From Dyella_A ginsengisoli (GTDB taxonomy: Bacteria > Pseudomonadota > Gammaproteobacteria > Xanthomonadales > Rhodanobacteraceae), in assembly GCF_044904665.1 (NCBI RefSeq), contig NZ_JADIKM010000002.1, positions 1-64,000 on the forward strand: a DNA stretch of 64,000 nucleotides, given 5' to 3'. A model generated the notes under the pieces. That model saw only the letters and a program-made list of their open reading frames with translations. It searched no databases and had not been told where the DNA came from. How positions within the stretch are numbered: position 1 is the first letter of the stretch; every line of letters starts with the position of its first letter. Positions 44,613 through 53,125 of the stretch are shown here, piece after piece. Made by a program: the position numbers and the translations under genes.

Positions 44613-44719
44613 TTCTTTTGACGGGTGGTTCCTCTCGGTTGTTTTCGGCCAGGAGCAGGCCTTCGACAGAGAGCGGAAGATCGTCAACACTCTACCGGCC
44701 TCGACTTTCGGCTTCGACC

Positions 44720-45571
44720 GTGAAGAAGCGCTCCTCCCTGCTCGTGCTCGCTGGAAGCGTCGCCGCTTTCTATTTCGGCGCTGCGGCATACCTCTGCCAT
44801 TTCCACATAGAGCAACTGCTTTTCCCGACTGTGGGGTGGACGGGCGCTCACGACGAGCAATCTCGGCATGGCGTATCGGACGGCGACGGCAACATGCTGC
44901 TGGTGCGGCAATACGGGACACCGCGAGTGGGGTGCATCGTTTTTTTCCCAGGACAACACGGCGAAGTCGCGCGCTATCAGAAAGATCTGTTTCCTGCCTA
45001 TGCCGCAAACGGCTTGGCCGTTTTCGCCTTGTCGTATCCGGGTCAAGACGGAGCTCCAGGTCGAACAAAGCTCGACGAAATCCAATGGCTTTCAAGCAAA
45101 GCGCTTGGCGTCGTGAGCGAAGCGTGCCCTTTGTCCAGGACAGTCCTCGTGGGTCGGTCACTTGGCTCGATGCTTGCCGCCTATGCGACGCGGGGGATTC
45201 ATCCTGCTGGACTGATCCTCGAAGCGGCTACACCTTCGCTGTCCTCCGCCATTGATGTCCGCCTGCGCTCCCACTGGTACCTATCGCCACTCGCACGCCT
45301 TCCGGTGTCAAAGCTTCTTCCGCACGACTACTCGCTCGCGGAAGCATTGACGGAGACTCCAAGCTTTCCGGTCGTCGTGTTTCAGGGCACGGCCGATGAG
45401 CAGACTCCGATTGGCTTACTGCGTCCGGCCGGGGCGCTTCCCGCGGGAGCGCGCCTTGTCGCAGTCCCCGGCGGCACTCACTCAGATACGTATCGCTTGG
45501 TCCTCAAGGATTACGTCGATAGCGCGCTTCGCATGATTCGGATCAGCAGTACCAGGACACACGCGACTTAG
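44720..45571 (+). CDS. Membrane-anchored alpha/beta hydrolase
   Basis: About 283 residues from the GTG at 44720. One N-terminal hydrophobic anchor (SSLLVLAGSVAAFYFGAAAY), then an alpha/beta hydrolase core: FFPGQHGEVARY, nucleophile Ser in LVGRSLGSMLAAY, acid in FQGTADEQTP and His in VPGGTHSDTY. It resembles BEM46/YfhR-type hydrolases. The start is uncertain: no good ribosome site is seen, and the frame is open upstream to the terminator. Codon use is less GC-biased than in neighbours, and the gene lies between two copies of the typA end, suggesting acquisition. Confidence 0.72.
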   Translation: MKKRSSLLVLAGSVAAFYFGAAAYLCHFHIEQLLFPTVGWTGAHDEQSRHGVSDGDGNMLLVRQYGTPRVGCIVFFPGQHGEVARYQKDLFPAYAANGLAVFALSYPGQDGAPGRTKLDEIQWLSSKALGVVSEACPLSRTVLVGRSLGSMLAAYATRGIHPAGLILEAATPSLSSAIDVRLRSHWYLSPLARLPVSKLLPHDYSLAEALTETPSFPVVVFQGTADEQTPIGLLRPAGALPAGARLVAVPGGTHSDTYRLVLKDYVDSALRMIRISSTRTHAT

Positions 45572-45717
45572 ACTGTTGATAGCGTGTATCGGTTTTCGTT
45601 GAGTGCGGCTTTCCGCGGGACATACGGCTACGACAGAAGCCGGAAAGAAGCAGACAGTCATCGGGCTTGGAAGCGCAGAACGCACGACCCGTGCTGAGTC
45701 CGTTTTAGGGCTCTCAT

Positions 45718-45740
45718 CGCGGCGGCTGATCGGTCGCTTC
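45718..45740 (+). repeat. Direct repeat, copy 2 (duplicate of typA 3' end)
   Basis: Exact 23-bp copy of 44550-44572 in a gene-free region (45572-45793). The surrounding sequence shows no other similarity to typA. No other structure was recognised in this gap. Confidence 0.85.
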
Positions 45741-45793
45741 TTCGTGCCCCGGGCGTCATCGGCGCGCGGCCTGTAAGACGACAGCCCTACCCG

Positions 45794-46108
45794 TCACGGC
45801 ACCAAGTGCGCGATCGGACTCACCGACCAGCAAACGGTGCCCTGGTCGATCGCCTCGTGCACGGGCGAATCGGCCAGCTCGCGCATGAGACGACGGGCGG
45901 AGGCCCTGGCGTCGGCCGCCCGCTCCCAGACCACCAGGTCCACCACGGTGCCGTCGGGTTTCTGCAGCAGCATCCGCGAGACGAATCCGCGCTGCCGCCG
46001 CAGCCATGGATCGACGTCGGCATTCGCGGCGATGAAGTCGGCAAGCTGCAGCCCATCGGCCAGCTTGAATGTCGTGAGCTCGATGGCGGGCCGCATGGTC
46101 GTTGCCAT
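45794..46108 (-). CDS. Antibiotic-biosynthesis-monooxygenase-like (ABM/dimeric ferredoxin-fold) protein
   Basis: 104 residues. Core IELTTFKLADGLQLADFIAA ... WLRRQRGFVSRMLLQKPDG ... VDLVVWER fits the ABM or stress-response A/B barrel ferredoxin fold: small dimeric barrels that act as cofactor-free oxygenases or ligand binders. The ATG at 46108 overlaps the stop of the upstream SDR gene (TGATG), so the two are translationally coupled. Function follows the SDR; substrate unknown. Confidence 0.75.
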   Translation of the reverse strand: MATTMRPAIELTTFKLADGLQLADFIAANADVDPWLRRQRGFVSRMLLQKPDGTVVDLVVWERAADARASARRLMRELADSPVHEAIDQGTVCWSVSPIAHLVP

Positions 46109-46860
46109 CAGATGCAGTAGCCGCCACCGACCTCGATCCGCTGCGCATTGATCCAGGCGTTTTCGGGCAGCAGCAGCGAGGCGATCACGCCGGCCACGTC
46201 GGTCGTCTCGCCCACCCGCCCCAGCGCGGTCTGGTCGGCGAGCATCTGCGCAAATTCCGGATATTTGTCCAACGCGCTGTCGCCCAGTTCGGTACGGATG
46301 GCGCCGGGCGAGACCGAGTTGGCGCGGATGCGGCGCGGGCCGAACTCCCTGGCCATGTAGCGCGTCAGCACGTCCAGCCCGCCCTTCATGGCGGCATACG
46401 GCGCCACGCCCACGGTGGCGACGCGCGTGGTGGCGCTGCTCACGTTGACGATCGCCCCGCCGTCGGCCAGCAGCGGCAGCAGCGCCTGGGTCAGGAACAA
46501 CGGTCCCTTGAGGTGCACGTTCATCAGACCGTCGAAAACCGCCTCGGTGATGGTGCCGAAGGGATGGAAGCCGCCGTGGCCGGCATTGTTGACCAGGGCA
46601 TCGAACGATTGCCGCCCCCACTCCCGTTCCAGCGTGCCCGACAGCGCATGCGCGAAGCTCTCGAAGCTGGCGACATCGCCCACGTCCAGCGGCAGGGCCT
46701 CCGCCGTGCCGCCCGCGGCCCGGATCTGCTCGACCAGCGCGTCCGCGCCGGCCCGGTGGCTGCGGTAGGTGGCGACGACGCCGAAGCCGTGCCGGGCGCA
46801 GGCCAGGGCGGTGGCGTGTCCGATACCGCGGCTGGCGCCGGTGATCAATGCGATGTTCAT
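46108..46860 (-). CDS. Short-chain dehydrogenase/reductase
   Basis: 250 residues, classical SDR. Cofactor motif TGASRGIGHATAL (residues 7-19), NNAGHGGF, catalytic Ser in NVSSATT, and the active-site YAAMK, where the usual YxxxK is intact. The C-terminus EVGGGYCI is typical. It resembles FabG-like oxidoreductases. Divergent from an AraC-family gene that probably regulates it. Confidence 0.9.
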   Translation of the reverse strand: MNIALITGASRGIGHATALACARHGFGVVATYRSHRAGADALVEQIRAAGGTAEALPLDVGDVASFESFAHALSGTLEREWGRQSFDALVNNAGHGGFHPFGTITEAVFDGLMNVHLKGPLFLTQALLPLLADGGAIVNVSSATTRVATVGVAPYAAMKGGLDVLTRYMAREFGPRRIRANSVSPGAIRTELGDSALDKYPEFAQMLADQTALGRVGETTDVAGVIASLLLPENAWINAQRIEVGGGYCI

Positions 46861-46997
46861 GGGGAAAGTCTGCAGCGTGGAGAAGGGGCTGCCAGCGTAG
46901 GTCGCACGCGCGAGCGGCCCTGGCCGGATCGTGGCGCGCGCTTGCCCGATCCTCTCAATTGCCCGGCGGCCGCCGGCGCAGCCTGCATAATCCGCCG

Positions 46998-47882
46998 ATG
47001 GATTCCGCCCTGGCCGAACTGCGCCGACTGGCCGCGCGCGCAGAAAACCGCCGCACCGAGACCGGCATACCGCGCGTGGCCATGGTCAAGGGCGAGATCC
47101 CCGAGCACCAGTTGGCCGCCGTTTACGAGCCGATGATCAACCTGATCCTGCAGGGCGGGAAAACCCTCACGATCGGCGGCCAAGCCTATCGCTACGACCC
47201 CGCCCACTACTTCGTGATGTCGATCGACGTGCCGGCCACCGGCACCGTGCACCCGGACCGCGACGGCCAGCCCTACCTCGCCGTGGCCCTGACGCTCGAC
47301 CCGGACGTGCTGGCCGACCTGCTGGATGAGTTGCCCACGCCCGCGCCGGGCACGCACACCGAGCGCGGCTTCTGCATCTGCCCCATGACGCCGGATCTGC
47401 TCGACGCGTGGCTGCGACTGCTGCGCCTGATGGAACACCCGGGCGACATCCCGGCGCTGGCACCGGTGTACGAGCGCGAGATCCTGTATCGCGTGCTGCA
47501 AGGTCCGCAGGGCTGGATGCTGCGCGAGATCGCACTGCCGGACAGCATGCTTTCGCGCATCCGCCGCACCATCGCATGGCTGCGCGCGCACCACGACCGC
47601 TCGGTGCAGGTAGAAACCCTCGCCGACCTCGCCGCGATGAGCCCCGCCACCTTCCACCGCCACTTCAAGGCGATCACCGCGATGAGTCCCATCCAGTTCC
47701 AGAAACAGCTACGCCTGCTGCGCGCCCGCCAGCTGCTGATGACCGGCGCGCGCACGGCTTCGGACGTGGCCTACCGCGTGGGCTACGAAAGCCCCTCGCA
47801 GTTCAGTCGCGACTACGCGCGCCTGTTCGGCGCATCGCCGCTGCGGGATGCGCAACGGCTGCGAGAAGAGCTGCGCGCATAG
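46998..47882 (+). CDS. AraC-family transcriptional regulator (AraC_N type)
   Basis: 294 residues. N-terminal AraC_N ligand domain (VYEPMINLILQGGKTLTIGG, then the DxPxxG-like stretch SIDVPATGTV) and two C-terminal HTH motifs (VETLADLAAMSPATFHRHFK; ASDVAYRVGYESPSQFSRDY). Regulators of this class typically activate a divergent SDR or aldo-keto reductase gene, and here the SDR-ABM pair is divergent by 137 bp. Ligand unknown. Confidence 0.92.
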   Translation: MDSALAELRRLAARAENRRTETGIPRVAMVKGEIPEHQLAAVYEPMINLILQGGKTLTIGGQAYRYDPAHYFVMSIDVPATGTVHPDRDGQPYLAVALTLDPDVLADLLDELPTPAPGTHTERGFCICPMTPDLLDAWLRLLRLMEHPGDIPALAPVYEREILYRVLQGPQGWMLREIALPDSMLSRIRRTIAWLRAHHDRSVQVETLADLAAMSPATFHRHFKAITAMSPIQFQKQLRLLRARQLLMTGARTASDVAYRVGYESPSQFSRDYARLFGASPLRDAQRLREELRA

Positions 47883-48143
47883 GCTATCCGGTGCAACCTA
47901 TGCAACTTCAATTGAGTTTCATGCCTAGCGGCAGGAAAAGCCGCCTTTGGGCGGCTACGTTTCAACTTTGTGTGATCGCCTTCGGCCAGAGGGCGCATCT
48001 CCTCCAAACGGAATATCCGGCGAGTGCGTCAGTGGATTACTTACGGAACGCTGTCGTATGGTTATCGCGTAGCTGAGGTGAATCGAGCGAGCCTCAGCAT
48101 GTTCCGCACCGCTTATGCGTGCCTGAAGGTAGTCACTATCACC
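47883..48143. other. Left flank of the AT-richer insert, no gene recognised
   Basis: A hairpin AGCCGCC-TTTG-GGCGGCT at ~47939-47956 may terminate the AraC transcript. A second stem GCTGAGG / CCTCAGC (48072-48078 / 48092-48098) and an A-rich run lie just past the HEPN-gene stop. Composition falls sharply in GC across this stretch. Confidence 0.5.
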
Positions 48144-49079
48144 CTATAAAAAAGGTGCGTCCCACCGTGTGCAGGGAGATCTGGCATCTGCCGGGGCTAT
48201 GACGACGCAGCTTTGAGTGCCGCCACCTACATTACGGGCCGCCTCAAATGCGAGGTCTTCATCAGCCGCGACCTTACCCTTCTTTGCCCCTTCGCCTTTA
48301 TGGCGCCACCTTCCTCCCGCCTTCTCCACAAAAATCAATGCCACATCTTTGTTGGAAGTGCTTGACGGCTGGATAAGATGGGTTCCTTGCACGATTCTCG
48401 CCGCGGCCGTCGAGAGCACAAGATCGAAAGAGCAGCAAAGCATCGCTCCTGTGCTGAGGTGGGTCGTCATGTCCCCAACCGGCATATCGAACCATGGTTC
48501 ATGCGCAACCTGATGCCTCAATTCGGTCGCTTTTTCGAAATGGTCCTTTGGAGCGAAGATACCACCGGCAATCCTCTGAGCCACTCCACCCATGACAGAG
48601 GCAGGATTCGTGACACCGAATGAAAGCAAGGCACCTTCTATTAATGCCCATGAGATATTGGAGTTGTTGTCGGTCAACGCCATTTCTGAGGGAATGATCA
48701 GGTTATCCGCAAGAGACGCAATCTTTTTCGCTTGATCCATGGCGAACACCCTAACGTCGCCAATTTTGAATCGCTCAGCGTGGTTTATACGTCCCGCCAC
48801 AGTTTTAACGGCCTCAACCGTCAAAGCATCCAACAACTTTGAAGGTATGGCTTTCGACTTCGGAGATATGGTATTCAATTTCAACAGGACTTCGATTACC
48901 CGGCGCTTTACGAAGTCCTCAAGTGACGTGAAAACACTGAGCGCAATTCCAATCTTCAAAAGCCTGGCGCGCTCATTCCACCCCTCCTCGTGCGCGGGCT
49001 TTGAATTGACTTCATCCTTCGATGCCGCATCAGCCAATTTTGACAGTCGCGCAAGTAAATCCTTTCTCGCCTGTGACAT
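48144..49079 (-). CDS. HEPN-domain protein (MAE_28990/RiboL-PSP-like), predicted RNase effector
   Basis: 311 residues, mostly helical. The HEPN catalytic signature R-x4-H is present as RHQVAH (Arg188-His193), preceded by a conserved acidic helix (TSLEDFVKRRVIEVLLKL, ~51-68). A C-terminal ~80-residue extension (LIFVEKAGGRWRH onwards) has no clear match. HEPN proteins with an intact RxxxxH act as ribonucleases in toxin-antitoxin, CRISPR and abortive-infection systems. Its start is two bases after the DUF262 stop, so the two are one operon. Codon usage is far more AT-rich than in the flanks. Confidence 0.72.
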   Translation of the reverse strand: MSQARKDLLARLSKLADAASKDEVNSKPAHEEGWNERARLLKIGIALSVFTSLEDFVKRRVIEVLLKLNTISPKSKAIPSKLLDALTVEAVKTVAGRINHAERFKIGDVRVFAMDQAKKIASLADNLIIPSEMALTDNNSNISWALIEGALLSFGVTNPASVMGGVAQRIAGGIFAPKDHFEKATELRHQVAHEPWFDMPVGDMTTHLSTGAMLCCSFDLVLSTAAARIVQGTHLIQPSSTSNKDVALIFVEKAGGRWRHKGEGAKKGKVAADEDLAFEAARNVGGGTQSCVVIAPADARSPCTRWDAPFL

Positions 49080-49081
49080 GG

Positions 49082-50167
49082 TCAGACAAGCGCTCGCAGT
49101 TGCTTTATTACTTCATTGATTCTGTATTTGACTCGACTGGGAGTATTCGTTGCCTCGCGGGCTGCTCGGTCGAATTCTCGCACCTCGAAGAGCTGGCGCA
49201 TCGAATTCTGGACTTGCTCAGACTTAGCGCTGAGCGATGCCAGCTCGGCATCCGAAAGCTGATCCACGGCAACCATCTGCGCGTCGTATACACCGTTAAG
49301 AAGTTGGTCGCGCCAACCGTCATTTGGGGCTGGTCTCTGAAAAGCATGAGCACCCCAAAGATCTTCACATCCGCCAATTGCTCTTTGGAATCGCTTTGAA
49401 TAGTTGTCCAGCTTTTCTTTCGACGCATGTGCATTTTCCGCCATGAATCGATCCATCGCCATTCTAAGTGAGCCGGAAAAAGTCTCCCAATGCTCTCGAA
49501 GCGTCAAGAAGCGAAGGACGAGCTCGACATCAGCCATTAGTTTGAATGCGCTTGAAGAATCATCCTTGATCTTTAGCTGACTCCCAAGGAAAGTATTTGT
49601 CGATAGACTCATGATTAGCTCATTTAACGGCCCTCTGAAAGCGACATTTCTCAGCTCCTGAGGCTCCATGCTTTCGCCGCCACGATTTAGCCTAATGAAA
49701 ACCTCATATTTAAGCAGCGGACTTGACTTCCTGAGGAGGGTAATAACCCTTAGGAAGGGTCGTATGGAAAGAGTATTTCGCACTTCATCCGGAAAATCGG
49801 AGAAGCGATATCCTTCGGCCTCAACCAACGACTCGAGATTTTTCAGGCGCAAGCGTTCAGTCATGAAGTCAGCGATTGCCGTTAGCCGCTGCTTTCCATC
49901 AACAACTGAATACCTGCCAGTCTCGTCCTCGGCCAGATAGATGGGCGGAACGGGGATATTGAGCAAGAACGACTCGATAAGCGCAGACTGCTTTTCAGCC
50001 GGCCAACGATGACGGCGCTGGTAGGAGGGAGCGATGTCGATAGCGTTCGTCTCGACCATCTGGCCGAGTGAAGCCAAGGATAGGTCGGCGGCTTGGAAGA
50101 GGAGGCTGTCTTGCGCCAATCGAAACCGCGCCAACAGATCAGCCTGCTCAGTAGTAATCCATGTCAT
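49082..50167 (-). CDS. DUF262 (GmrSD N-terminal/ParB-like) protein
   Basis: 361 residues. DUF262 motifs: PSYQRRHRWPAEKQSALIES with YQRxxxW at 49-55, PPIYLAED, and VVDGKQRLTAI with DGKQRL at 90-95; later YEVFIRLNRGGESM. In GmrSD and related defence proteins this domain binds or hydrolyses NTP and is joined to a DUF1524 HNH nuclease; here no HNH domain follows and the separate HEPN gene may be the effector. The start at 50167 has AGGGGAA upstream. Strongly lower GC than the genome, consistent with horizontal transfer. Confidence 0.85.
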   Translation of the reverse strand: MTWITTEQADLLARFRLAQDSLLFQAADLSLASLGQMVETNAIDIAPSYQRRHRWPAEKQSALIESFLLNIPVPPIYLAEDETGRYSVVDGKQRLTAIADFMTERLRLKNLESLVEAEGYRFSDFPDEVRNTLSIRPFLRVITLLRKSSPLLKYEVFIRLNRGGESMEPQELRNVAFRGPLNELIMSLSTNTFLGSQLKIKDDSSSAFKLMADVELVLRFLTLREHWETFSGSLRMAMDRFMAENAHASKEKLDNYSKRFQRAIGGCEDLWGAHAFQRPAPNDGWRDQLLNGVYDAQMVAVDQLSDAELASLSAKSEQVQNSMRQLFEVREFDRAAREATNTPSRVKYRINEVIKQLRALV

Positions 50168-50350
50168 CCACTTCCCCTAGTATCACGCTCGTTATCAGAT
50201 GAAGGCTTGGTCTGTCGTGGATTAGCCCGCCTTGGGAAACCATCGACTGCTTAGACACTACCCGAAGTGACTTAGCTCCGCTGGGTTGTGTGGCGGATCA
50301 AGAGTGCCGCGAACAGCAGCTCCGGGTCGACAGCAAACATCCCCCGCACC

Positions 50351-50971
50351 TCACCCCGCCACCACCTGCGCCCTCTCCAACGCCGCCACCCGCCGCTCCA
50401 ACCTTGGCCCCAGGTAGCAATGCGACCCGCACGGCAGCAATCCCGCCTGCTGGAACTCGCGCAGGTACCACTGCGGGGTGCGGGCGACGAAGCCGTGCAT
50501 GTCGCCGGCGGGGTCGTCGGCGCGCGTGAACACTTCGAGGAAGGCGATGCCTTCGAGCATGTCGACGATGCCGCCGAGACCGGCGCGGATTTCCGCGGGC
50601 TTGAGGTAGTGCAGCACGTCGGTGCAGACGATCAGATCAAAGCGGGTGTCGAAGCGCAGGTATTCAAGCTGACCGAAGGTGGCCAGGCCGATGTTGCGGC
50701 TGCGGCCGTAGCGGTTGACCACGTACTCGCTGGCGTCCAGCCCGCGGTAGCTTGCGTCCGGGCGCAGCGCGCGCAGGTGGGCGCGCCACGGCGCCTCGCC
50801 GCAGCCCACGTCGAGCACGCTGCGGATGGGGCGGCCCAGGTAGTACTCGGCCTGGGCCACGGCCAGCGTCACCTTGCGGCGCAACTCGGCGGGCGAGGCG
50901 ACGGTGTGGTCCGGGTGGCGGTACCACTTGTCGAAATAGGCGCGATCGTAGGTCTTGGGCACGGCGGGCAT
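50351..50971 (-). CDS. Class I SAM-dependent methyltransferase
   Basis: 206 residues. SAM motif I VLDVGCGEAPWRAHL, then a GLDASEYVV acidic loop and DLIVCTDVLHYL. The N-terminus (YDRAYFDKWYRHPDHTV) is typical of a widespread proteobacterial methyltransferase group of unknown substrate. Start MPAVPKTYD at 50971 rather than the upstream Met. High-GC codon use marks the return to native sequence right of the insert. Confidence 0.82.
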   Translation of the reverse strand: MPAVPKTYDRAYFDKWYRHPDHTVASPAELRRKVTLAVAQAEYYLGRPIRSVLDVGCGEAPWRAHLRALRPDASYRGLDASEYVVNRYGRSRNIGLATFGQLEYLRFDTRFDLIVCTDVLHYLKPAEIRAGLGGIVDMLEGIAFLEVFTRADDPAGDMHGFVARTPQWYLREFQQAGLLPCGSHCYLGPRLERRVAALERAQVVAG

Positions 50972-51071
50972 CCTGGCGGTCAACGCGCATGGTAACCGCC
51001 GTCGCGCCGGCATCACCCGGCGCCCACGCGGGCCGTCGCAGCATGGTCACTCCGCCACAAGGAGAACACCC

Positions 51072-51359
51072 ATGCCCATGGTCCGCATGCGCCTGATCGG
51101 CAGCCGCGAAGACGCCGACGCCGTGATAAACGCCCTGCACGGCCTCGACGGCATCGAGCACGTGGAAGAGGTGGACGACCTCACCCCCACGATGCGCGAC
51201 GATTCCAGTTCCAGCGAACTGGTGGACGACAGCGAGGGCAAGATCTACTACGTGGAAGTGGAAGCCTCCAACGCCAACCGCGTGGATGCGGTGCAAAACG
51301 TGGCCGAGGCGATCGGGCGCGAGCGTGGCATGGTGGTGGAGTTTGTGGAGGAGTTTTGA
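51072..51359 (+). CDS. Small acidic protein of unknown function
   Basis: 95 residues with a beta-alpha-beta ... beta-alpha-beta pattern (MVRMRLIGSREDADAVINAL; KIYYVEVEASNANRVDAVQN; a final strand MVVEFVEEF) that suggests a ferredoxin-like fold. The middle is a disordered acidic Ser stretch (MRDDSSSSELVDDSEG). AAGGAG lies eight bases before the ATG, so it is a real gene. No signal peptide. Family not recognised. Confidence 0.75.
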   Translation: MPMVRMRLIGSREDADAVINALHGLDGIEHVEEVDDLTPTMRDDSSSSELVDDSEGKIYYVEVEASNANRVDAVQNVAEAIGRERGMVVEFVEEF

Positions 51360-51396
51360 GCGCGTCGGGTGGGCGGCTTTCGTCGGACTTGCGGGG

Positions 51397-51424
51397 AGAG
51401 CATCGCGGCTGAAGCCGCTCCTAC
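51397..51424. repeat. Single REP element (GTAGGAGCGGCTTC type)
   Basis: GAGCATCGCGGCTGAAGCCG followed by CTCCTAC; same arm sequence as the pair at 18449-18523 but a lone copy. Confidence 0.85.
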
Positions 51425-51539
51425 AGGGGCGCAAGGTGTTGCGAAGGCTGAATGGGGCGGACGCGGCAGCGCGACCCGGTACACCGCAGCGCGGCGTCCG
51501 CGTTGACGATCGCATCGCCCACTGCACGGATGGCTTCGC

Positions 51540-53108
51540 ATGCGCCGCACCTTTGCCTCGCTCGCCGCTGGTTTGCTGCTGGCCGCGGCCGGCGCCACGC
51601 CCGGGCTCGCCAGCTCTACGGGCGCCCCGCTCTCCCATGACGACATCGCCTGGCTGCGCCGGGCAAGCTTCGGCGTGGACAGCGCCACCCTGGCACGCTA
51701 CCGCCAGCTCGGCCGCGACGGCTGGCTCGATCAAGCACTAGCCGATCGCGACGACACGCTGCCGCCGCCCATCCAGCAGTTGCTGGACAGCTACGACGCC
51801 ATCAACACGCCGCCGCTGGAGCTTTTGAAGCGCTACCGCGACGCGCTGAAGCAGGTGAAGGCGATGCCCGACGGCGACGCCAAGGTAGCGGCCAAGAAGG
51901 CCGCGCAGAAGGACGGCCGCCAGCTGCTGCGCGAGGCCCAGCAGGCCGAGCTGCTGCACGCGATCTACGGCAGCAATCCGCTGAAGGAGCAGATGGTGTG
52001 GTTCTGGTTGAACCACTTCAGCGTGTACGGCGCCAAGGGGCCGGTAAAGCTGCTGGCGGCCGACTACGAGGAGCACGTGATCCGCCCGCATGCGCTGGGC
52101 AAGTTCCGCGACCTGGTGATGTCCACGCTGGAAAGCCCGGCGATGCTGGTGTACCTGGACAACGCGCAGAACGCCAAGGGCAAGGTCAACGAGAACTACG
52201 CGCGCGAGCTGATGGAGCTGCACACGCTGGGCGTGGGCAGTGGCTACACCCAGCAGGATGTGCAGCAGCTGGCGCTGATCCTGACCGGGGTGGGCGTGGC
52301 GCGCCCGCGCCAGGCCGAGGGCGGACGACGCTTCGGTCGCTTCGGCCGCTTCGGCGGCACGCGTCCCGGCGTGGTGCAGCGCGGGCTGTTCGAGTTCAAC
52401 CCGGCCCGGCACGACGACAGCGACAAGACCTTCCTCGGCCACCGCATCCGCGGCGGCGGCTTCGAGGAGGTGGAACAGGCGGTGGACCTGATCGTCAGCC
52501 AGCCGGCCTGCGCGCGTTTCGTGTCTCGGCAGTTAGCGCAGTACTTCGTGGCCGACGATCCACCGCCCGCGCTGGTGGACGCGATGGCGAAAACCTTCCA
52601 GCGCACCGACGGCGACATCGCCGCCGTGCTGCGCACGCTGTTCACCTCGAAGGAACTCACGGCCACCGCCGGCGGCAAGTTCAAGGACCCGATGCAGTTC
52701 CTCGTCTCGGCGATGCGCGTGAGCCTGGACGGCCGCCCGATCGGCAACGCGCAGCCGCTGGTCGGCGCGCTGCAGCAGATGGGCGAGCCGGTGTACGGCC
52801 GCATCACGCCGGACGGCTGGCCGCTGGACAGCGCCAGCTGGTCCGGCTCGGGACAGATGGCCAAGCGCTTCGACATCGCGGGGATGATCGGCAGCGGCCG
52901 CAGCCGGCTGTTCGAGGCCGATGACGACGGCACCGGCCCGGTGCCGCCGCGCATGCACCCCGCGCCGCCAGCGCTGAACGGGCCGCTCTATGAGGAAACC
53001 ATCGCGCCCTGGCTGTCGCCCGCCGCGCAGGCCGCGCTGGCCAAAGCCAACTCGCCGCAGGAGTGGAACACCTTCCTGCTCTCCTCGCCCGACTTCAATT
53101 ACCGCTGA
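51540..53108 (+). CDS. DUF1800 domain exported protein
   Basis: 522 residues with a signal peptide (LASS near residue 25). DUF1800 features: RRASFGVDSATLARYRQLG near the start, MVWFWLNHFSVYGAKG, NENYARELMELHTLGV and a C-terminal FNYR. An Arg/Phe/Gly tract (RRFGRFGRFGGTRPG, residues ~262-276) interrupts the domain. DUF1800 and DUF1501 genes are found together widely, with unknown function; both are exported. The DUF1501 gene follows after 17 bp. Confidence 0.9.
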   Translation: MRRTFASLAAGLLLAAAGATPGLASSTGAPLSHDDIAWLRRASFGVDSATLARYRQLGRDGWLDQALADRDDTLPPPIQQLLDSYDAINTPPLELLKRYRDALKQVKAMPDGDAKVAAKKAAQKDGRQLLREAQQAELLHAIYGSNPLKEQMVWFWLNHFSVYGAKGPVKLLAADYEEHVIRPHALGKFRDLVMSTLESPAMLVYLDNAQNAKGKVNENYARELMELHTLGVGSGYTQQDVQQLALILTGVGVARPRQAEGGRRFGRFGRFGGTRPGVVQRGLFEFNPARHDDSDKTFLGHRIRGGGFEEVEQAVDLIVSQPACARFVSRQLAQYFVADDPPPALVDAMAKTFQRTDGDIAAVLRTLFTSKELTATAGGKFKDPMQFLVSAMRVSLDGRPIGNAQPLVGALQQMGEPVYGRITPDGWPLDSASWSGSGQMAKRFDIAGMIGSGRSRLFEADDDGTGPVPPRMHPAPPALNGPLYEETIAPWLSPAAQAALAKANSPQEWNTFLLSSPDFNYR

Positions 53109-53125
53109 GAGAAGAGGCCCACCTC

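Noticed and set aside
48144..50167. Calling the pair a classical type II toxin-antitoxin system
   Set aside because: The DUF262 partner is a large putative NTPase and not a small antitoxin; the HEPN protein is longer than HEPN-MNT toxins, and no MNT gene is present.
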